This document shows, piece after piece, positions 31,860 to 43,189 of a DNA stretch of 64,000 nucleotides. A model generated the notes under the pieces. The model did no database searches, had not been told where the DNA came from, and worked only from the letters and a program-made list of their open reading frames with translations. Numbering within the stretch: position 1 is the stretch's first letter; every line of letters begins with the position of its first letter. This DNA is from Dastarcus helophoroides (lineage: Eukaryota > Arthropoda > Insecta > Coleoptera > Bothrideridae): assembly GCA_028583605.1 (NCBI GenBank), contig CM053328.1, forward strand, positions 4,657,304-4,721,303, read 5' to 3'. Position numbers and translations under genes: made by a program.

Positions 31860-34800
31860 CAGTGGCGGTCTTGGGGGGCCCCCAAATGCTCCTCGTTCCC
31901 CTGATCAAATCCTAAATAACCCTGATAGCCACCTTAATGCTCAACTTGACGTCAATCTAGAGACGGAATTTGAAGTCAAGTTAACACAAAGACTTGGATA
32001 ATAGTTAAGTGGATAGTTAATTTTGATACAACTTAAGTAAAAGTCGTCATATGCAAGTTATTGTCGTTACGTTAACCAAAAGTTTTTGCTACAAGTTCAC
32101 AATAAGTCTTGTAGTTAACTTGACCACATTACGACTGCATATTGTCTTTAACTTAGATGCAAATATTACTTAATTACGACTTAACATAAACTTGATGTTA
32201 AGTTTGATGCCACTACTGATGTCCAAGATCTGGGTATCAAGGAAGACTTTAAAAATGTGCTTAGTACCTACATAATTTCATCAAGATCAAAACACTACAG
32301 CCATCTAGACTTTTTACGAGGTACTAATATTCTTTTAACTTTGCTGCACGCGTCCAATACGCTGGGGGAATTCCCGTCTTTGTAGCGGGTACTTCCCCAG
32401 GAATCCCTGAATGAATGAAATACAAATAATTCACTCTTGTACGCCTACATTTACATTCTATTTACGTCAAAAATAAACATTGGCCTCATTTAAAATATAT
32501 TAAATTTCATTGTGTTGATATTTAATAGTTTATTAGTGTGTTCTGATATTTTCGCGAACGGATAAGACTTTTTTCAAATTGTAAAGTAATAAACGCGATC
32601 TTATCCGTTCAAAGTAATTTCATTAAAAAGTGTAATAGTGCTTTTGATTTTTGTTGCGGTATAAAAGTATATTAGTTCAGAGTTGAGTTAGTGCATTTTC
32701 GAATATTTGGAAGGAGTAAGTAATTCTTCGTATAATTTAGCCTAGTAATTATAATTGTAGTTTCTAGTCAATATGCACTTACGAGTACATTGCTTCAGTT
32801 CTTGCATTTCGCGAGTAGTCCTTATTTTATTTGTAGTGCACGTTTATTAGGAAATAGAACACCCGCTTATCAAAATATTGTTGTAAGGATGTTTCCAATT
32901 TATGTCTGTTTCTAGAAGTTTAGCTAAATAGTCTACCTATTCCGATCGCTGCTCATGACATCGTTAACTTATTGCACTAATAATAAAATAAGGCGCATTT
33001 GTAAAATGCATGAGCTGCATTTGGCGGTTGTAACGATTGTAAAAAAAATTGAGGGAATTTAAAGATATGTTCTTTTAACCAACACACAAAATATTTTTTT
33101 TATGCAAATAATAATTTTTTAGTCTATGTAATTTAGCTATCTTTTATAAAAGTTTCTTATTTATCTCATTATTTTTAGTGAAAAGGATTCAACCATCTGG
33201 CTCTCAGAAAAGGAAGCTAAAATAAGCGAAGACTGAAGAGGCAAAATCGCTTGCTGGATCCTTATCCAAATACCTTTCGAATTCTGAAGAGAAGAAAAGT
33301 GGCGTTGCCGAAGAAATTAATCAAACTGTTGAATCGGGATCTAATATACAATTCATTGATATTGAAACAGCAAACATAGCTGAAAAGTCTATTAAATGTG
33401 ATATTAATAAAAACTCCGACGTGACTGACACTGAAATATAGGACTATAAAACTAATAAATTAAAGAAAAATACTGAGCAAGCCGAAGACTACGTTGCTTC
33501 TAAGTTAGAGTTCTTATCATCCAATGATGCTGCACATTGGCCAATACCTGTGCCAGAGCATATCAGGATTTCGATTATCAAAAAGGGCAGTGAAATATTT
33601 CAAAACAAGGACGGACCTTTTGAATCTGTAGAAAGACCAGGTGAAAGCACTAAGGGAACACATCATTGTTTAACTTTGCCTTGGTTTTACTCACATTTAA
33701 ACGAGACTAAATATTTAAGGAAATGGGTGCTATACTCTCCATCAACAAAGAAATTATATTGTTACTGCTGCCGGTTATTTGCATCTGAGGGTGACAATCG
33801 CACTAATAAATTTGTCTCTGGTTTTTGTCAGTGGTGGAAATTGAATCCAAGAATATCGCAGCATGAATCGTCTCATGAACAGTCTATCAAACTCAGAAAA
33901 ATGGAAAACGTTGATTATGGGCTTGAAACTTAATAAAATTATTGATAAAGATAATTTGAAGATTATTAACGACTGAAACTAAGAAATGGAGAAACATTTT
34001 ACATCGCCTTTTAGATGTAACGCTATTCTTAGCCCAACAAAATCTTGCCTTCCGAAGCCACCGTGAAGATATTTCTTCGGAAAACAGGGGAAATTTTCTA
34101 GAATTAGTACAACTGTTGGCGAAATATGATCCGGTGTTGAAAGATCATTGCTTAAAACTAGAAGAGGCTGCTGGTGGGTCAAAGAGAGTACCATCTTATT
34201 TGTCTAAAGGAATACAAAATGAATTTATTCAATGTTTGGGTGATCATGTAAGGCAAAAAATTATTACAGATATTAAAAAGGCTAAGTATTACGGAATCAT
34301 TTTTGACAGCACTCCTGACGAAAGTAAAATATACCAAATGAGTCAAATCATTAGATTCGTTCATATAGAGAATAACATTGTGGAAGTACGAGAATCTTTC
34401 TTGGTTTTTTTTAATGTCTGGAAAAACTGCTGAGGATATGTCAAAAGACATTCAGCAACAGCTGGAAAAAGATGGACTGGATATTGCGTTGTGCAGGGCT
34501 CAAGCTTATGACAATGCCGCGTCAATGTCAGATGTCCATGGAGGGGTGCACCGAAAAATCCGAGAAGTAAATCCAAAGGCATTGTTCAGTCCTTGATTTA
34601 ATCATTCCTTGAATCTTTGTGGAGTTCATGCATTTGCATGCGTTCCTTCCAGTGTCACGTGTTTTGGAACAGTAGAGAAATTATATTCGTTATTTTCGCC
34701 ATCTACACAGAGATGGCAATTTCTGAAAGAGAAAACTGGAAAAAATTTAAAACGTTTATCGGATACTCGATGGAGAGCTCATTACGAGTCAGTAAAAGTT

Positions 34801-36065
34801 GTAAAAGAAAACATAGAGACAATTGTGAGTAGTTTGGAACATTTTCAAGATCCAACAAAAGCAAATCTAGATACAAGATCAGGAGCAAATCTGCTCCTGC
34901 CGGCTGTTTGTGATTTTACCTTTCTAACTTGTATACAATTCTGGCTTTTTATACTGGAGGAAGAATATTTAGTTTAACAATATTTGCAGTCTCCAAAAAT
35001 TACTCTAGATACAGCAATCACCAAACTAAACGCCTTGAATGAGTATTTAGTGACCGAACGAACCACGATTGTAGACAATGCTGTAACTTTTGGCATAAAG
35101 AAATGCATGGAAATCAACATCGAGAAACGAGGAAGAAGGAAGGTAAAAAGAACGATGCCGGGTGAATCAGCTCATGATGCTGCATTATCAGTTCAAGAAG
35201 AAATACGTCGGTCAATGTATGAATGCATAGACCGATTTATACAAGAATTGTCGACACGATACGGGGCCATGAAACAAATCAATAATATTTTCCAAATTAT
35301 TGAAACAAAGTTTATGCTGAAAGCTTCAGATGACCCTCTGGCTGTAGCAGTTGACAATTGATACAAATTTATGGTGAATTTGACAAGGAGCAAGTTTCCC
35401 AAGAAATAAAAAGGTACCGCGGGCATGTAAAAGCCACCGATACGAGTATGGACTTTGCTGCCAAATGGAGAGCCCAAGAAATCGTTCAATTTATAATAAA
35501 ATGGGACTTCAGTGAGTCGTTACCCTGTATATCGCTTATACTTCAATACTTCTTGACCATTTGCATCTCGGTTGCATCATGCGAGGGAGTATTTCGAAAC
35601 TTAAACTAATTAAAAATTATCTTCGATCTACAATGGGTCAAAAGCGACTGGTTAATCTAGCCGTGCTTTTAATAGAAAGAAAAATTTCAAAAGAAGTCGA
35701 TTTCACAAAAGTTATTGAGGAGTTCAGTAAATTGAAGGCATGAAAACACATAAAACACGCTACAAGAAATAAAAAATCTATATTTGATTTATTTTATCTA
35801 ATTTTTTTGTTGTCGATCGATTCGTATTTCATTTTCCTAACCCATATCCATTCCATATTGTAGGTATGTATGTTTATTTAGCCTAAATAATTTAAGTCGA
35901 ATTTAAATTTCACTTGCCAAATTTTGACGAAATAAACATAAACACTTATTTATACATACAAATGTGAACTGAATAAAAAACTTGTAAAACTACATTTTTT
36001 TTTAAAGCTGGGGGCCTAATTGAGCTTTGCCGTTCCGGGCCTCTGACGAGCTTAGTCCGCCACTG
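31860..36065 (+). mobile_element. hAT transposon nested in the Penelope element
   Basis: The left end CAGTGGCGGTCTTGGGGG and the right end (complement CAGTGGCGGACTAAGC) share 9 terminal bases and GC-rich subterminal sequence. Penelope coding resumes exactly at the right edge. No convincing 8-bp target duplication remains. 32000-33180 holds AT-rich sequence with short ttaactt/aagttaa inverted words and no gene. The transposase lies at 33190-35743. Confidence 0.78.
33190..35743 (+). pseudogene. hAT transposase of the TTF-zinc-finger / DUF4371 type, broken
   Basis: Transposase related to proteins often annotated as zinc finger MYM-type protein 1-like. 33550-33933 has the TTF-type zinc finger (YLRKWVLYSPSTKKLYCYCC). 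The middle (34116-34596) has IIFDSTPDESK and AQAYDNAASMSDVHGGV. 34609-34977 includes LSDTRWRAHYESVK. 35480-35743 ends with the hAT dimerisation region (SVASCEGVF, then LIKNYLRSTMGQKRLVNLAV). At least six frame breaks or stops lie between these blocks, so it is a pseudogene. Confidence 0.85.
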
Positions 36066-36310
36066 GTCTCTCATAAATTCACTGGTTTCACGAGCTGCAG
36101 CAATTTCACAACCGATAAATCTTTCAGACGAGTTGAACAAAATTCGTTTCAACCTTCGCAACAATGGCTACAAATCGCACGACATTGAAACTATCATTAA
36201 ACGACATCTTCACCCTCCCTCTCGTCCTTCACAAAATTCAATAATTTCTTCTAAAGCCTTTCTTCCTTATGTTCACGGAGTAACCAGGCCTTACTGCCTC
36301 GGGATTTACC
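36066..36310 (+). pseudogene. Penelope-like element, RT to endonuclease linker
   Basis: Reads SLVSRAAAISQPINLSDELN and NGYKSHDIETIIKRH, the region normally found after the DSHHPSH motif. It ends at FLPYVHGVT near 36290, where the mariner-type fragment begins. Confidence 0.8.
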
Positions 36311-36314
36311 ATTT

Positions 36315-36965
36315 CGTATAAATTGCTGCCAATGGTTTATTCAAAAAATTGTTGAAAATCCACTATTTGACAGAGAAGTATTATTTACTGATGAAGCCAG
36401 TTTTTCCCGAAATGCAATTAGAAACTTCCACAACAATCACTTTTGGGCTGAAGAGAACCCGCATGCCATTGTCGAAGTCAATCACCAAGAACAATTCTCG
36501 GTAAATGTGTGGGCAGGAATTGTTGACGACTATTTAATTGGACCCTTTTTTCTGCCAAGAAGATTAAATGGAGAAAATTAACGTCACTTTCTTGAAAATG
36601 ATTTACCAGTGATGTTAGAAGATGTCCCCGTTTTAATCCGAAATCGAATGTGGTTTATGCACGATGGTGCCCCTGCGCATTTAGTGTTTTGGCACGTGCA
36701 TATTTGGACCAAAATTACAATAATCGCTGGATAGGCAGAGCAGGAACAGAATTATGGCCGCCTAGATCCCCTGACCTGAACAGTCTAGATTATTTTTTAT
36801 GGGGCTATCTTAAAACGTTAGTTTATAGCACCCCAATCCAAACTGAAGAAGAACCGAGAAATCGCATAACAGATTCCTGCAACACTATAAGAAATACGCC
36901 AGGAATTTTTCAACGAGTACGCGAATCTATGAGAAGAAGAGAAAACACAACATTAAACCCATTTT
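36315..36965 (+). pseudogene. Tc/mariner-type transposase fragment
   Basis: Reads LFTDEASFSRNAIRNFHNNH (first catalytic Asp), NVWAGIVDDYLIGPFFLPRR, then MWFMHDGAPAH (second Asp) and, in another frame, PPRSPDLNSLDYFLWG (third Asp) ending GIFQRVRESMRRR. One in-frame stop (after NGEN) and a frameshift near 36700 are present, and the N-terminal DNA-binding part is missing. It interrupts Penelope coding between YVHGVT and the endonuclease. Confidence 0.82.
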
Positions 36966-36969
36966 TTTA

Positions 36970-37340
36970 TCACCCTCAAAGATCCAACAGCTCCTCCCAT
37001 CTCCCAAAGATAAAATTTCATCCTTTTGTTCTAATGGTGTGTACAGGGATTTCTTGTTCTCGTGATTCAGTGTACATTGGAGAAACGGGGCGATTATTTA
37101 AGACGCGAATATTCGAGCACCAAAGATGTCTTAGGTTTGGTTTATTTGCGCAGCCAGCCATTGCGGAACATCATGAGACCGGACTCTTTGATAATATTTC
37201 AATTATATCCAATATTCCCAATTACTATAATAGGAAGATACGCGAGGCCATTGAAATCCAAAAATTCCCCTAAACATTAACAGAGACGACGGTTACATGC
37301 TTTCCTTTATCTGGAAACCAACCATTGGAAATCTTCGGGA
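36970..37340 (+). pseudogene. Penelope GIY-YIG endonuclease
   Basis: The nicking domain that opens target DNA for Penelope-type retrotransposition. After PSKIQQLLPSPKDK the frame shifts by one base near 37050, then CSRDSVYIGETGRLFKTRIF carries the GIY-YIG core and EHQRC the conserved His. The frame ends at 37273, and the next residues (NRDDGYMLSFIWKP) lie in another frame. Confidence 0.85.
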
Positions 37341-37613
37341 GTGATCGCGCAGACGAATAGTATATAAAGTTTCCCTTTCCTTCTTTCCTCTCAGAAGAGT
37401 TTCGCCACTGCTATGGTGAAGATACTGAGTTACGGTGCTCTTCTGTCTAAACTTTCTTATCCTTTGTACCAATTTTCAATTCAGAAGAGTTTCGCCTCTG
37501 GTATGGTGGACATACTGAGTTATCGTGCTCTGATGTTTTGAAATTGGCCGTTTCATTCTTTCATTTTTGCATATTCCCTTATATTTCTCTTTTTATTTAT
37601 TGTTTCTTTTCTT

Positions 37614-37658
37614 TGTTCCTGAAGAAGCCCCCTACAATGGTGGGCGAAAAGTCGAACA
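37614..37658 (+). ncRNA. Penelope hammerhead motif, pLTR 1 (variant)
   Basis: Stem I TGTTC/GAACA, CTGAAGA (37619-37625), stem II GCCC/GGGC, GAAA (37646-37649), then AG in the place of the palindromic CG, and UC before the cleavage point. The change in stem III probably weakens it. Confidence 0.65.
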
Positions 37659-38077
37659 CTTTTAGTAGTTCTTTGACACGGTCCAATCCCGGAAAAAGTA
37701 TATCCTGTACTGACTCTGGCCGTGGAAGCCTTCGTTATCGAATAGTGTATAAAGTTTCCCTTTCCCTCTTTCCTCTCAGAAGAGTTTCGCTATTGGTATG
37801 GTACTGAGTTACCGTGCTCTTCTGTCTAAACTTTCTTATCTTTTGTACCAATTTTCAATTCAGAAAATTTTCGCCTCTGGTATGATGGACATGCTGAGTT
37901 ATCAAGCTCTTCTGTCTAAACTTTCTTATCCTTTGTATCAATTTTCAATTCAGAAGAGTTTCGCCTCTGGTATGGTGGACATACCATTACCGTACTCTGA
38001 TGTGAAATTGGCCTTTTCATTCTTTGATTTTTGCATATTCCCTTATATGTCTCTTTTTATTTATTGTTTCTTTTCTT

Positions 38078-38122
38078 TGTTCCTGAAGAAGCCCCCTACG
38101 ATGGTGGGCGAAACGTCGAACA
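38078..38122 (+). ncRNA. Penelope hammerhead motif, pLTR 2 (canonical)
   Basis: Stem I TGTTC (38078-38082) pairs with GAACA (38118-38122). CTGAAGA at 38083-38089, stem II GCCC/GGGC, GAAA at 38110-38113, palindromic stem III CG, cleavage UC at 38116-38117. Hammerheads in Penelope pLTRs are established; this fits that pattern. Confidence 0.78.
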
Positions 38123-38284
38123 CTTTTAGTAGTTCTTTGACACGGTCCAATCCCGGAAGAAGTATATCCTGTATTGCGTCATTAATCTCGGGGGAAAGGA
38201 ACTAAAGCTCCCTCTCCAGTGACGGCGCCAACCTCTCCTAACTGGGAGGACACTATGCGGCACCATGATACTATTACTTTATTA

Positions 38285-41190
38285 GTAATAATTTCACAGT
38301 GTTTCGTAAGGACAGGGAGTATAGTTTTCTCAATGTGGCTAGAGGAGTTGGTGTCCTCCTCGCAATTTCTGATAAATTTCAAACCTCTGAACTTAATTTT
38401 AAACATATAACTGAAGCAATTCCTTTAGTTGATATTTGTGGAGTCAAAGTTACTTTGCACTCTAATGTAGTGATCTTTGTCTTGGTTGTTTATATACCTC
38501 CAACCTGTAGAGTTGCTGAGTACGAGCTATTTTTTGAATTACTTGAACACTCTAATTTTGAGTTTAACTGAGACAAACTAATGATTATTGGTGATTTCAA
38601 TATTAGAAACTTTAATAACCCAAATGACAACTACTTTATGCCAATCAAGAATTTCATGCAAATTCAGGACCTTCATCAATGCAATAATGTATTAAATTCC
38701 TCCGACAGGCTATTGGACTTAGTATTATCAAGTTTTATTTCTCATGTTCTAAAATCCACATTTCCTTTAGTTCCTGAAGACGCATATCATCCTGCGCTTG
38801 ACATTAATGTTACTCTATCTTGTCAACGGATTATTAATTTTGATGTCAATCATCAAGGCTATCAAGCCCTATCATTTAATTTTAAAAAAGCGAACTACCT
38901 ACTGCTATATGATTTATTATCTAATATTGACTGGAGTATACTGGAAACATTTAATGATGTGAACATTGGTTGCTCTACCTTCTACGAAACCCTGACGAAT
39001 ACATTCGAATCTGCTATTCCGAGATATACACAGAAATCAAATTGTCGTACATGCTATCCACCATGGTTCGATTCCCATTTAATAAAGTTAATAAAATTTA
39101 AAGGCAGTTTACACAAAAATTATAAGCGTACTCGCAATTCCAATGTATATGAAAACTTTAAATATTATAGAGCATTATGCAAAAAAATAGCTGACCAATC
39201 TTACAAAGAATATCTCTTGAACGTCCAGAATAGCATTTCCAATGATCCTAAAAAGTTTTGGTATTTTATTCAAATAAAGAAAAAGGAGAACAAGAATTCA
39301 TGGTGTTATGTCTTATGGTACTGCACAATTGTCCACTCCTCAAGAGATTGTGGATGGGTTTGCAACTTTTTTTTAAAGTGTATACATAACACCCAGTAAC
39401 ACTCATAATTCAGATAATACGGCTACCAAATATTTCTCTCATTTTCCTGATACACTCTCTATTTTGAATATAACTGAAGCTGAAATATTAGAGGCACTAA
39501 AACGGTCAAAGGATAAGTTTACTTCTGGACCAGATGACATTCCCAGCTTTCTGCTGAAAGATTGTGCTAACGTATTTCTAAACCGCTCACTATTCTATTT
39601 AATTTGTCTCTAAAAACATCTGAATTTCCGTCGCTGTGGAAACAGGCATGTATTACTCCAGTGTTTAAAAAGGGTACTACAACGCAAATAAGCAACTACA
39701 GACCAATGTCGCTACTTTGTAACTTTCGCAAAGATATTTGAGTCGATTTTATACAAGCGCATACATCCATCAATAAAAATTTTTATATCTGAGGAATCAA
39801 CATGATTTCGTTGAGAAACGATCTACTGTAACAAATTTAGCTTCTTTCTCTCAGTATGTGGCTGAAATCATTGACCGTCATGGACAAGTTGATTGTGTAT
39901 ACACAGACTTTCAAAAAGCCTTTGATCAAATTGATCATTTTATTCTCTTGCAAAAATTGCAACTTTATGGATTTTCAGACCGGTTGATACACTTTTTTAT
40001 GTCATACCTAACAAATAGGGAGCAATTTGTCAAATATCGAAATTTTAAATCTAACACGTTCAGCCCAACATCGGGAGTTCCACAAGGCTCAAATCTCGGT
40101 CGTTTGATCTTTGTCTTATTCATCAATGATATTGTTTCTGTTATAAAATCATCCAAACTACTTTTTGCAGATGACTTAAAATTCTTTAGTTCCGTATCTT
40201 CTAATGAGGACTGTGTATTAATTAAAAAAGACATTGATGCTGTTATTAAATGGTGCAATGATAATCGGCTTTCTTTAAATATATCTAAATGTAATGTTGT
40301 TTCCTACTCAAGAAAAATCAATATAATCAAGCATGAGTATGAAATTAATAGTACCATTTTAGGCAGATGTGAATCCATAAGGGATCTAGGAGTTATTGTG
40401 GATAGTAGTTTTAACTTTGCTTTGCACATTACTGGAGCACTTTCATCAGCATATAAAACATATGGCTTTCTGTGTAGAAATTGTAAGGATTTTAAAAACA
40501 CGAAATCTTTAGCATTATTATTTCAGTCGCTAGTACTAACACGTCTTGAATATGGCTCCGTTATCTGGTTTCCAATATATAATACTCATATCACAGCGTT
40601 AGAGTCAATTCAAAGGCGTTTCCTCAAATTCTTGTGTTTCATTCAAGATGGTGTCTACCCAGCTAGAGGCTGTGACCATAACGTTCTTTTAAATCGCTTC
40701 AATTTTATCAGTCTACAAACCCGAAGAATAACACATGGAATGAGTTTCTTATACGGACTCCTCAATAATTGTATAGATTGTCCAGACTTACTTTCCAAGA
40801 TTAACTTTTTGGTGCCAAGACAGAGTGCAAGATCAAAACAAATGTTCTATTGTGAGAATAGTCGTGCTAACGCTATGGGCAGGTCTCCGCTAGTGATTCT
40901 CACAAAATATGCTAATGGTATTGCGGACAGTTTTGATTTCTATTCAGACAGTCGGGCCAAATTAAGAAAAACTATCGAAGAGACGTTTAGCCACATTTCC
41001 TAATAATTAATTTACTTTATTTATCTAATAATTAGTGTTTTCTTCAGGTAATTATTTTGTATAATTGATAATTATTTATTTTTTCTTATGATCAAGTGCA
41101 TCTACTCCCATCAATTTTTACTTTTTATTTTGTTTCTGTAATTGGGGCCTAAAGCCTGTTGAAATATAATAAACTATTATTATTAGTTAT
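38285..41190 (+). pseudogene. Non-LTR retrotransposon ORF2 (endonuclease and RT), frameshifted
   Basis: It begins inside the apurinic-type endonuclease (GVGVLLAISDKF near 38345, IIGDFNIRNF at 38584), so the 5' end is missing. The linker PPWFDSHLIKLIKFKGSLHK follows at 39060. Several frameshifts occur at 39300-39850, where SGPDDIPSFLLKDC and ISNYRPMSLLCNF can be read in different frames. 39858-41003 is one open frame with DFQKAFDQIDHFILL (motif A), GVPQGSNLG (motif B), LFADDLKF (motif C) and a thumb-like C-terminus. The 3' end has aataaactattattatta near 41170, like the element ending at 49160. CR1/Jockey group by motif style. Confidence 0.85.
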
Positions 41191-41229
41191 AGTGTCATGA
41201 TGCGGCATTAAATTTTTAGATAAGGCACA

Positions 41230-41785
41230 ATTCTTTCGAAAAAAAAAAGGTAATCTAACACCTGGAAATCTGCTAGGGTGCAACCTGTCCCTAAAAAGGG
41301 AAAAAGGAATCTGGCTAAGAACTATCGCCCTATATCTTTGTTACCCGTTATATCTAAAGTGATGAAGAAGATTATTAACATCGAGATTCTCAAATATCTG
41401 GAGGAGAATAGAATCATCTTGGACAAACAATACGGTTTTAGACAACAACGCTCCACTGGCGATCTACTGGCATATGTTACTCATATCTGTAACTCAGCTA
41501 TGGAAAAACATGATGAGGCTATTACATTGGATATCTCAAAGGCTTTCGACAGAGTCTGGCACCGATCTCTTCTCGCCAAATTAACATCTTATGGTCTACC
41601 TCCTGGACTCTGTTATTTGATATCCAATTTTCTCGCTGGGCTTCAGATCTTCGTCGATGGCTTCTCATCCGAGACATTTGCGATTAGACTCTTGTCTCCT
41701 ACTTTGTTTCTGTTACACATAAACGATCTCTTAGCTTCAACTTCCAATCCTATGGACCATTATCCATCGCTGCTTTAGATCGACG
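41230..41785 (+). pseudogene. Non-LTR RT fragment (family shared with 49031 and 53527)
   Basis: Reads KNYRPISLLPVISKVMKKII, ILDKQYGFRQQRSTGDLLAY, ALTLDISKAF-like motif A (ITLDISKAFDRVWH) and SNFLAGLQIFVDG. The motif B segment has a deletion (IRLLSPTLFLLHINDLL) and the frame ends before motif C. Truncated at both ends. Confidence 0.82.
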
Positions 41786-42330
41786 CGGCAAACCGCGACC
41801 CGCGAGCCGCATGAGGCTCTTTTAAAAGAAAAGTGCGACTCTTTAAATTCCCTTAAAAAATAAATAAATAAAAACTAAATCAGATTGACTCCCAGACACC
41901 CATTAAACAAGTGACCTACAGAAGTCGAAATTTCTAGAAATACTTTTCTAGGAATTTTTACTTTTTACTAAAATTTTGACAAAAGTTATGATTTCAAGAA
42001 GTAATTTTCCGAAATTTTTGATTGATTTGTATTAACATTTTGAAAAAACACATGAAATTTGAAATTTCTAGAAAAAGACAAACCTGGGGAGTCGAAATTT
42101 CTAAGAAGTATTTTTTTCATGATTTTTACTTTTTTATTTGTACATTTTCTAAAACCTTGGGATTTCCTAAAAAAAAGATGAATTACTTTTTGTGTGAAAA
42201 AAAATCTAAATTTACAGAAACGGCAAACATCAAAGTTTAAAATAAAAGCTGAAAATTCCAGAAAAAGCCGAATTTTCAGAAAAAGAGATTTTGAAAAAAT
42301 TGAGACAAAGAAAGCCATTCTGGTCTATCT
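41786..42330. repeat. hAT-like end, then pyrimidine/purine-rich satellite-type sequence
   Basis: 41790-41840 (cggcaaaccgcg, gagccgcatgaggctctttt) resembles the ends of small hAT elements; a related start, caggggtcggcaaag, is at 45844. From 41920 to 42320 runs of gtcgaaatttctagaaa and gaaaaa words resemble the dispersed satellite. No gene. Confidence 0.4.
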
Positions 42331-42339
42331 CCAGCTTCT

Positions 42340-43080
42340 TTCTATTCCAACATGGGTCCGATATCGGCGTCGCTCTTTTGTAGCTCTCGAAGACCTTCAA
42401 TAGTCCATCCGCCTTCTGGCTGGACAGACGTGACCCTTACATCCACCATGTCCACATGATCCTCAACTCGTCTGCAGTATTTGCAATCCCTACAAGGTCT
42501 TCTGGACAAAGCGTCAGCGTTGTTATCCTATCGTCCCGGTCGATGATGCACCTTAAAGTAATACTGCTGAAGCCTCTCTAACCATCTAGCCGTCTGCACC
42601 TCTGTATTCTTCATTCGGAGTAACCAGGAAAGCGCCGAATGATCTGTCCTGATTCTTGCCCATACAAGTACTTGTGGAAGTGTTCCACGACTTTAACTAT
42701 CGCAAGAAGTTCTTCTCCGTCTTGAATTTGGGACAGCACAGCCCCAATGCTGATGTTGCTGGCATCAGTGTCCAACACGAACTTCCTATTCTGCTGAGGA
42801 TAAGCCAAGATAGGGTTTGTGCACAAGGCGGACTTCAGTTTTCGGAAAGCGGTATCACAATCGAGAGTCCAGACATACGGCGTTCTTCCTTCCGTTAGTC
42901 GGTGTAATGACGCAGCGATGATGGCGAAAACTTTCACAAATCTCTTGTAATAGGTGCATAACCCAAGGGACTTCCTCAACTCCTGTTTATCTTTGGGCCT
43001 TGGCCAGGATTGCTTGAGTATCGCGTGCCACAGTAACCTTGACTCCTGTGTCCACCGTTGCCTGCACATTGCTTCCATCC
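42340..43080 (-). pseudogene. Ty3/gypsy RT end and RNase H, inverted segment
   Basis: On the minus strand LRKSLGLCTYYKRFVK and KLKSALCTNPILAYP give the end of RT, FVLDTDASNISIGAVLSQ and LLAIVKVVEHFHKYLYG the RNase H, then RTDHSALSWLLRMKNTE and HHRPGR with DALSRRPC. There is a deletion in the RNase H, a frame break near 42655 and a stop after HHRPGR. It ends at DADIGPMLE (42345), exactly in the linker before integrase. Confidence 0.85.
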
Positions 43081-43189
43081 ACGCTGGCTGCCACCATCAA
43101 ACTCTACTTTTAATGTGTTTGATGGGAAGAGTTTTTATGACTGGTTTCTTGACATTAGCTAGTGAGTTCCTTTTTTCGACGTGTTGTTT

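Larger units (their letters stand above)
27728..38175 (+). mobile_element. Penelope-like retroelement, rearranged and invaded
   Basis: Reverse transcriptase with Penelope signatures (LYGLPKIHKPN, RYVDDTFIVW, YRKPTHTNRYLH), then a GIY-YIG endonuclease (VYIGETGR) and two tandem terminal repeats with hammerhead cores. These are the standard parts of a Penelope-like element in order. The first part is replaced by a tandem array of a 1,117-bp segment (27728-31400). A hAT element sits at 31860-36065 and a mariner-type fragment at about 36315-36965. Frame breaks are many; it cannot be active. Confidence 0.88.
37356..38175 (+). repeat. Two tandem Penelope terminal repeats (pLTRs)
   Basis: Unit 1 is 37356-37736 and unit 2 is 37737-38175. 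Both open with gaatagt(a/g)tataaagtttc and both end with ttgacacggtccaatcccgg followed by aagtatatcctgta. Each holds one hammerhead core. Unit 2 has an extra internal duplication of the gctcttctgtctaaactttc block (37815, 37905). Tandem pLTRs are normal for these elements. Confidence 0.82.

Noticed and set aside
31852..36073. 8-bp target duplication for the nested hAT element
   Set aside because: The flanking octamers (ttcctgtc and gtctctca) do not match; only the inverted ends and the coding interruption support the boundaries.
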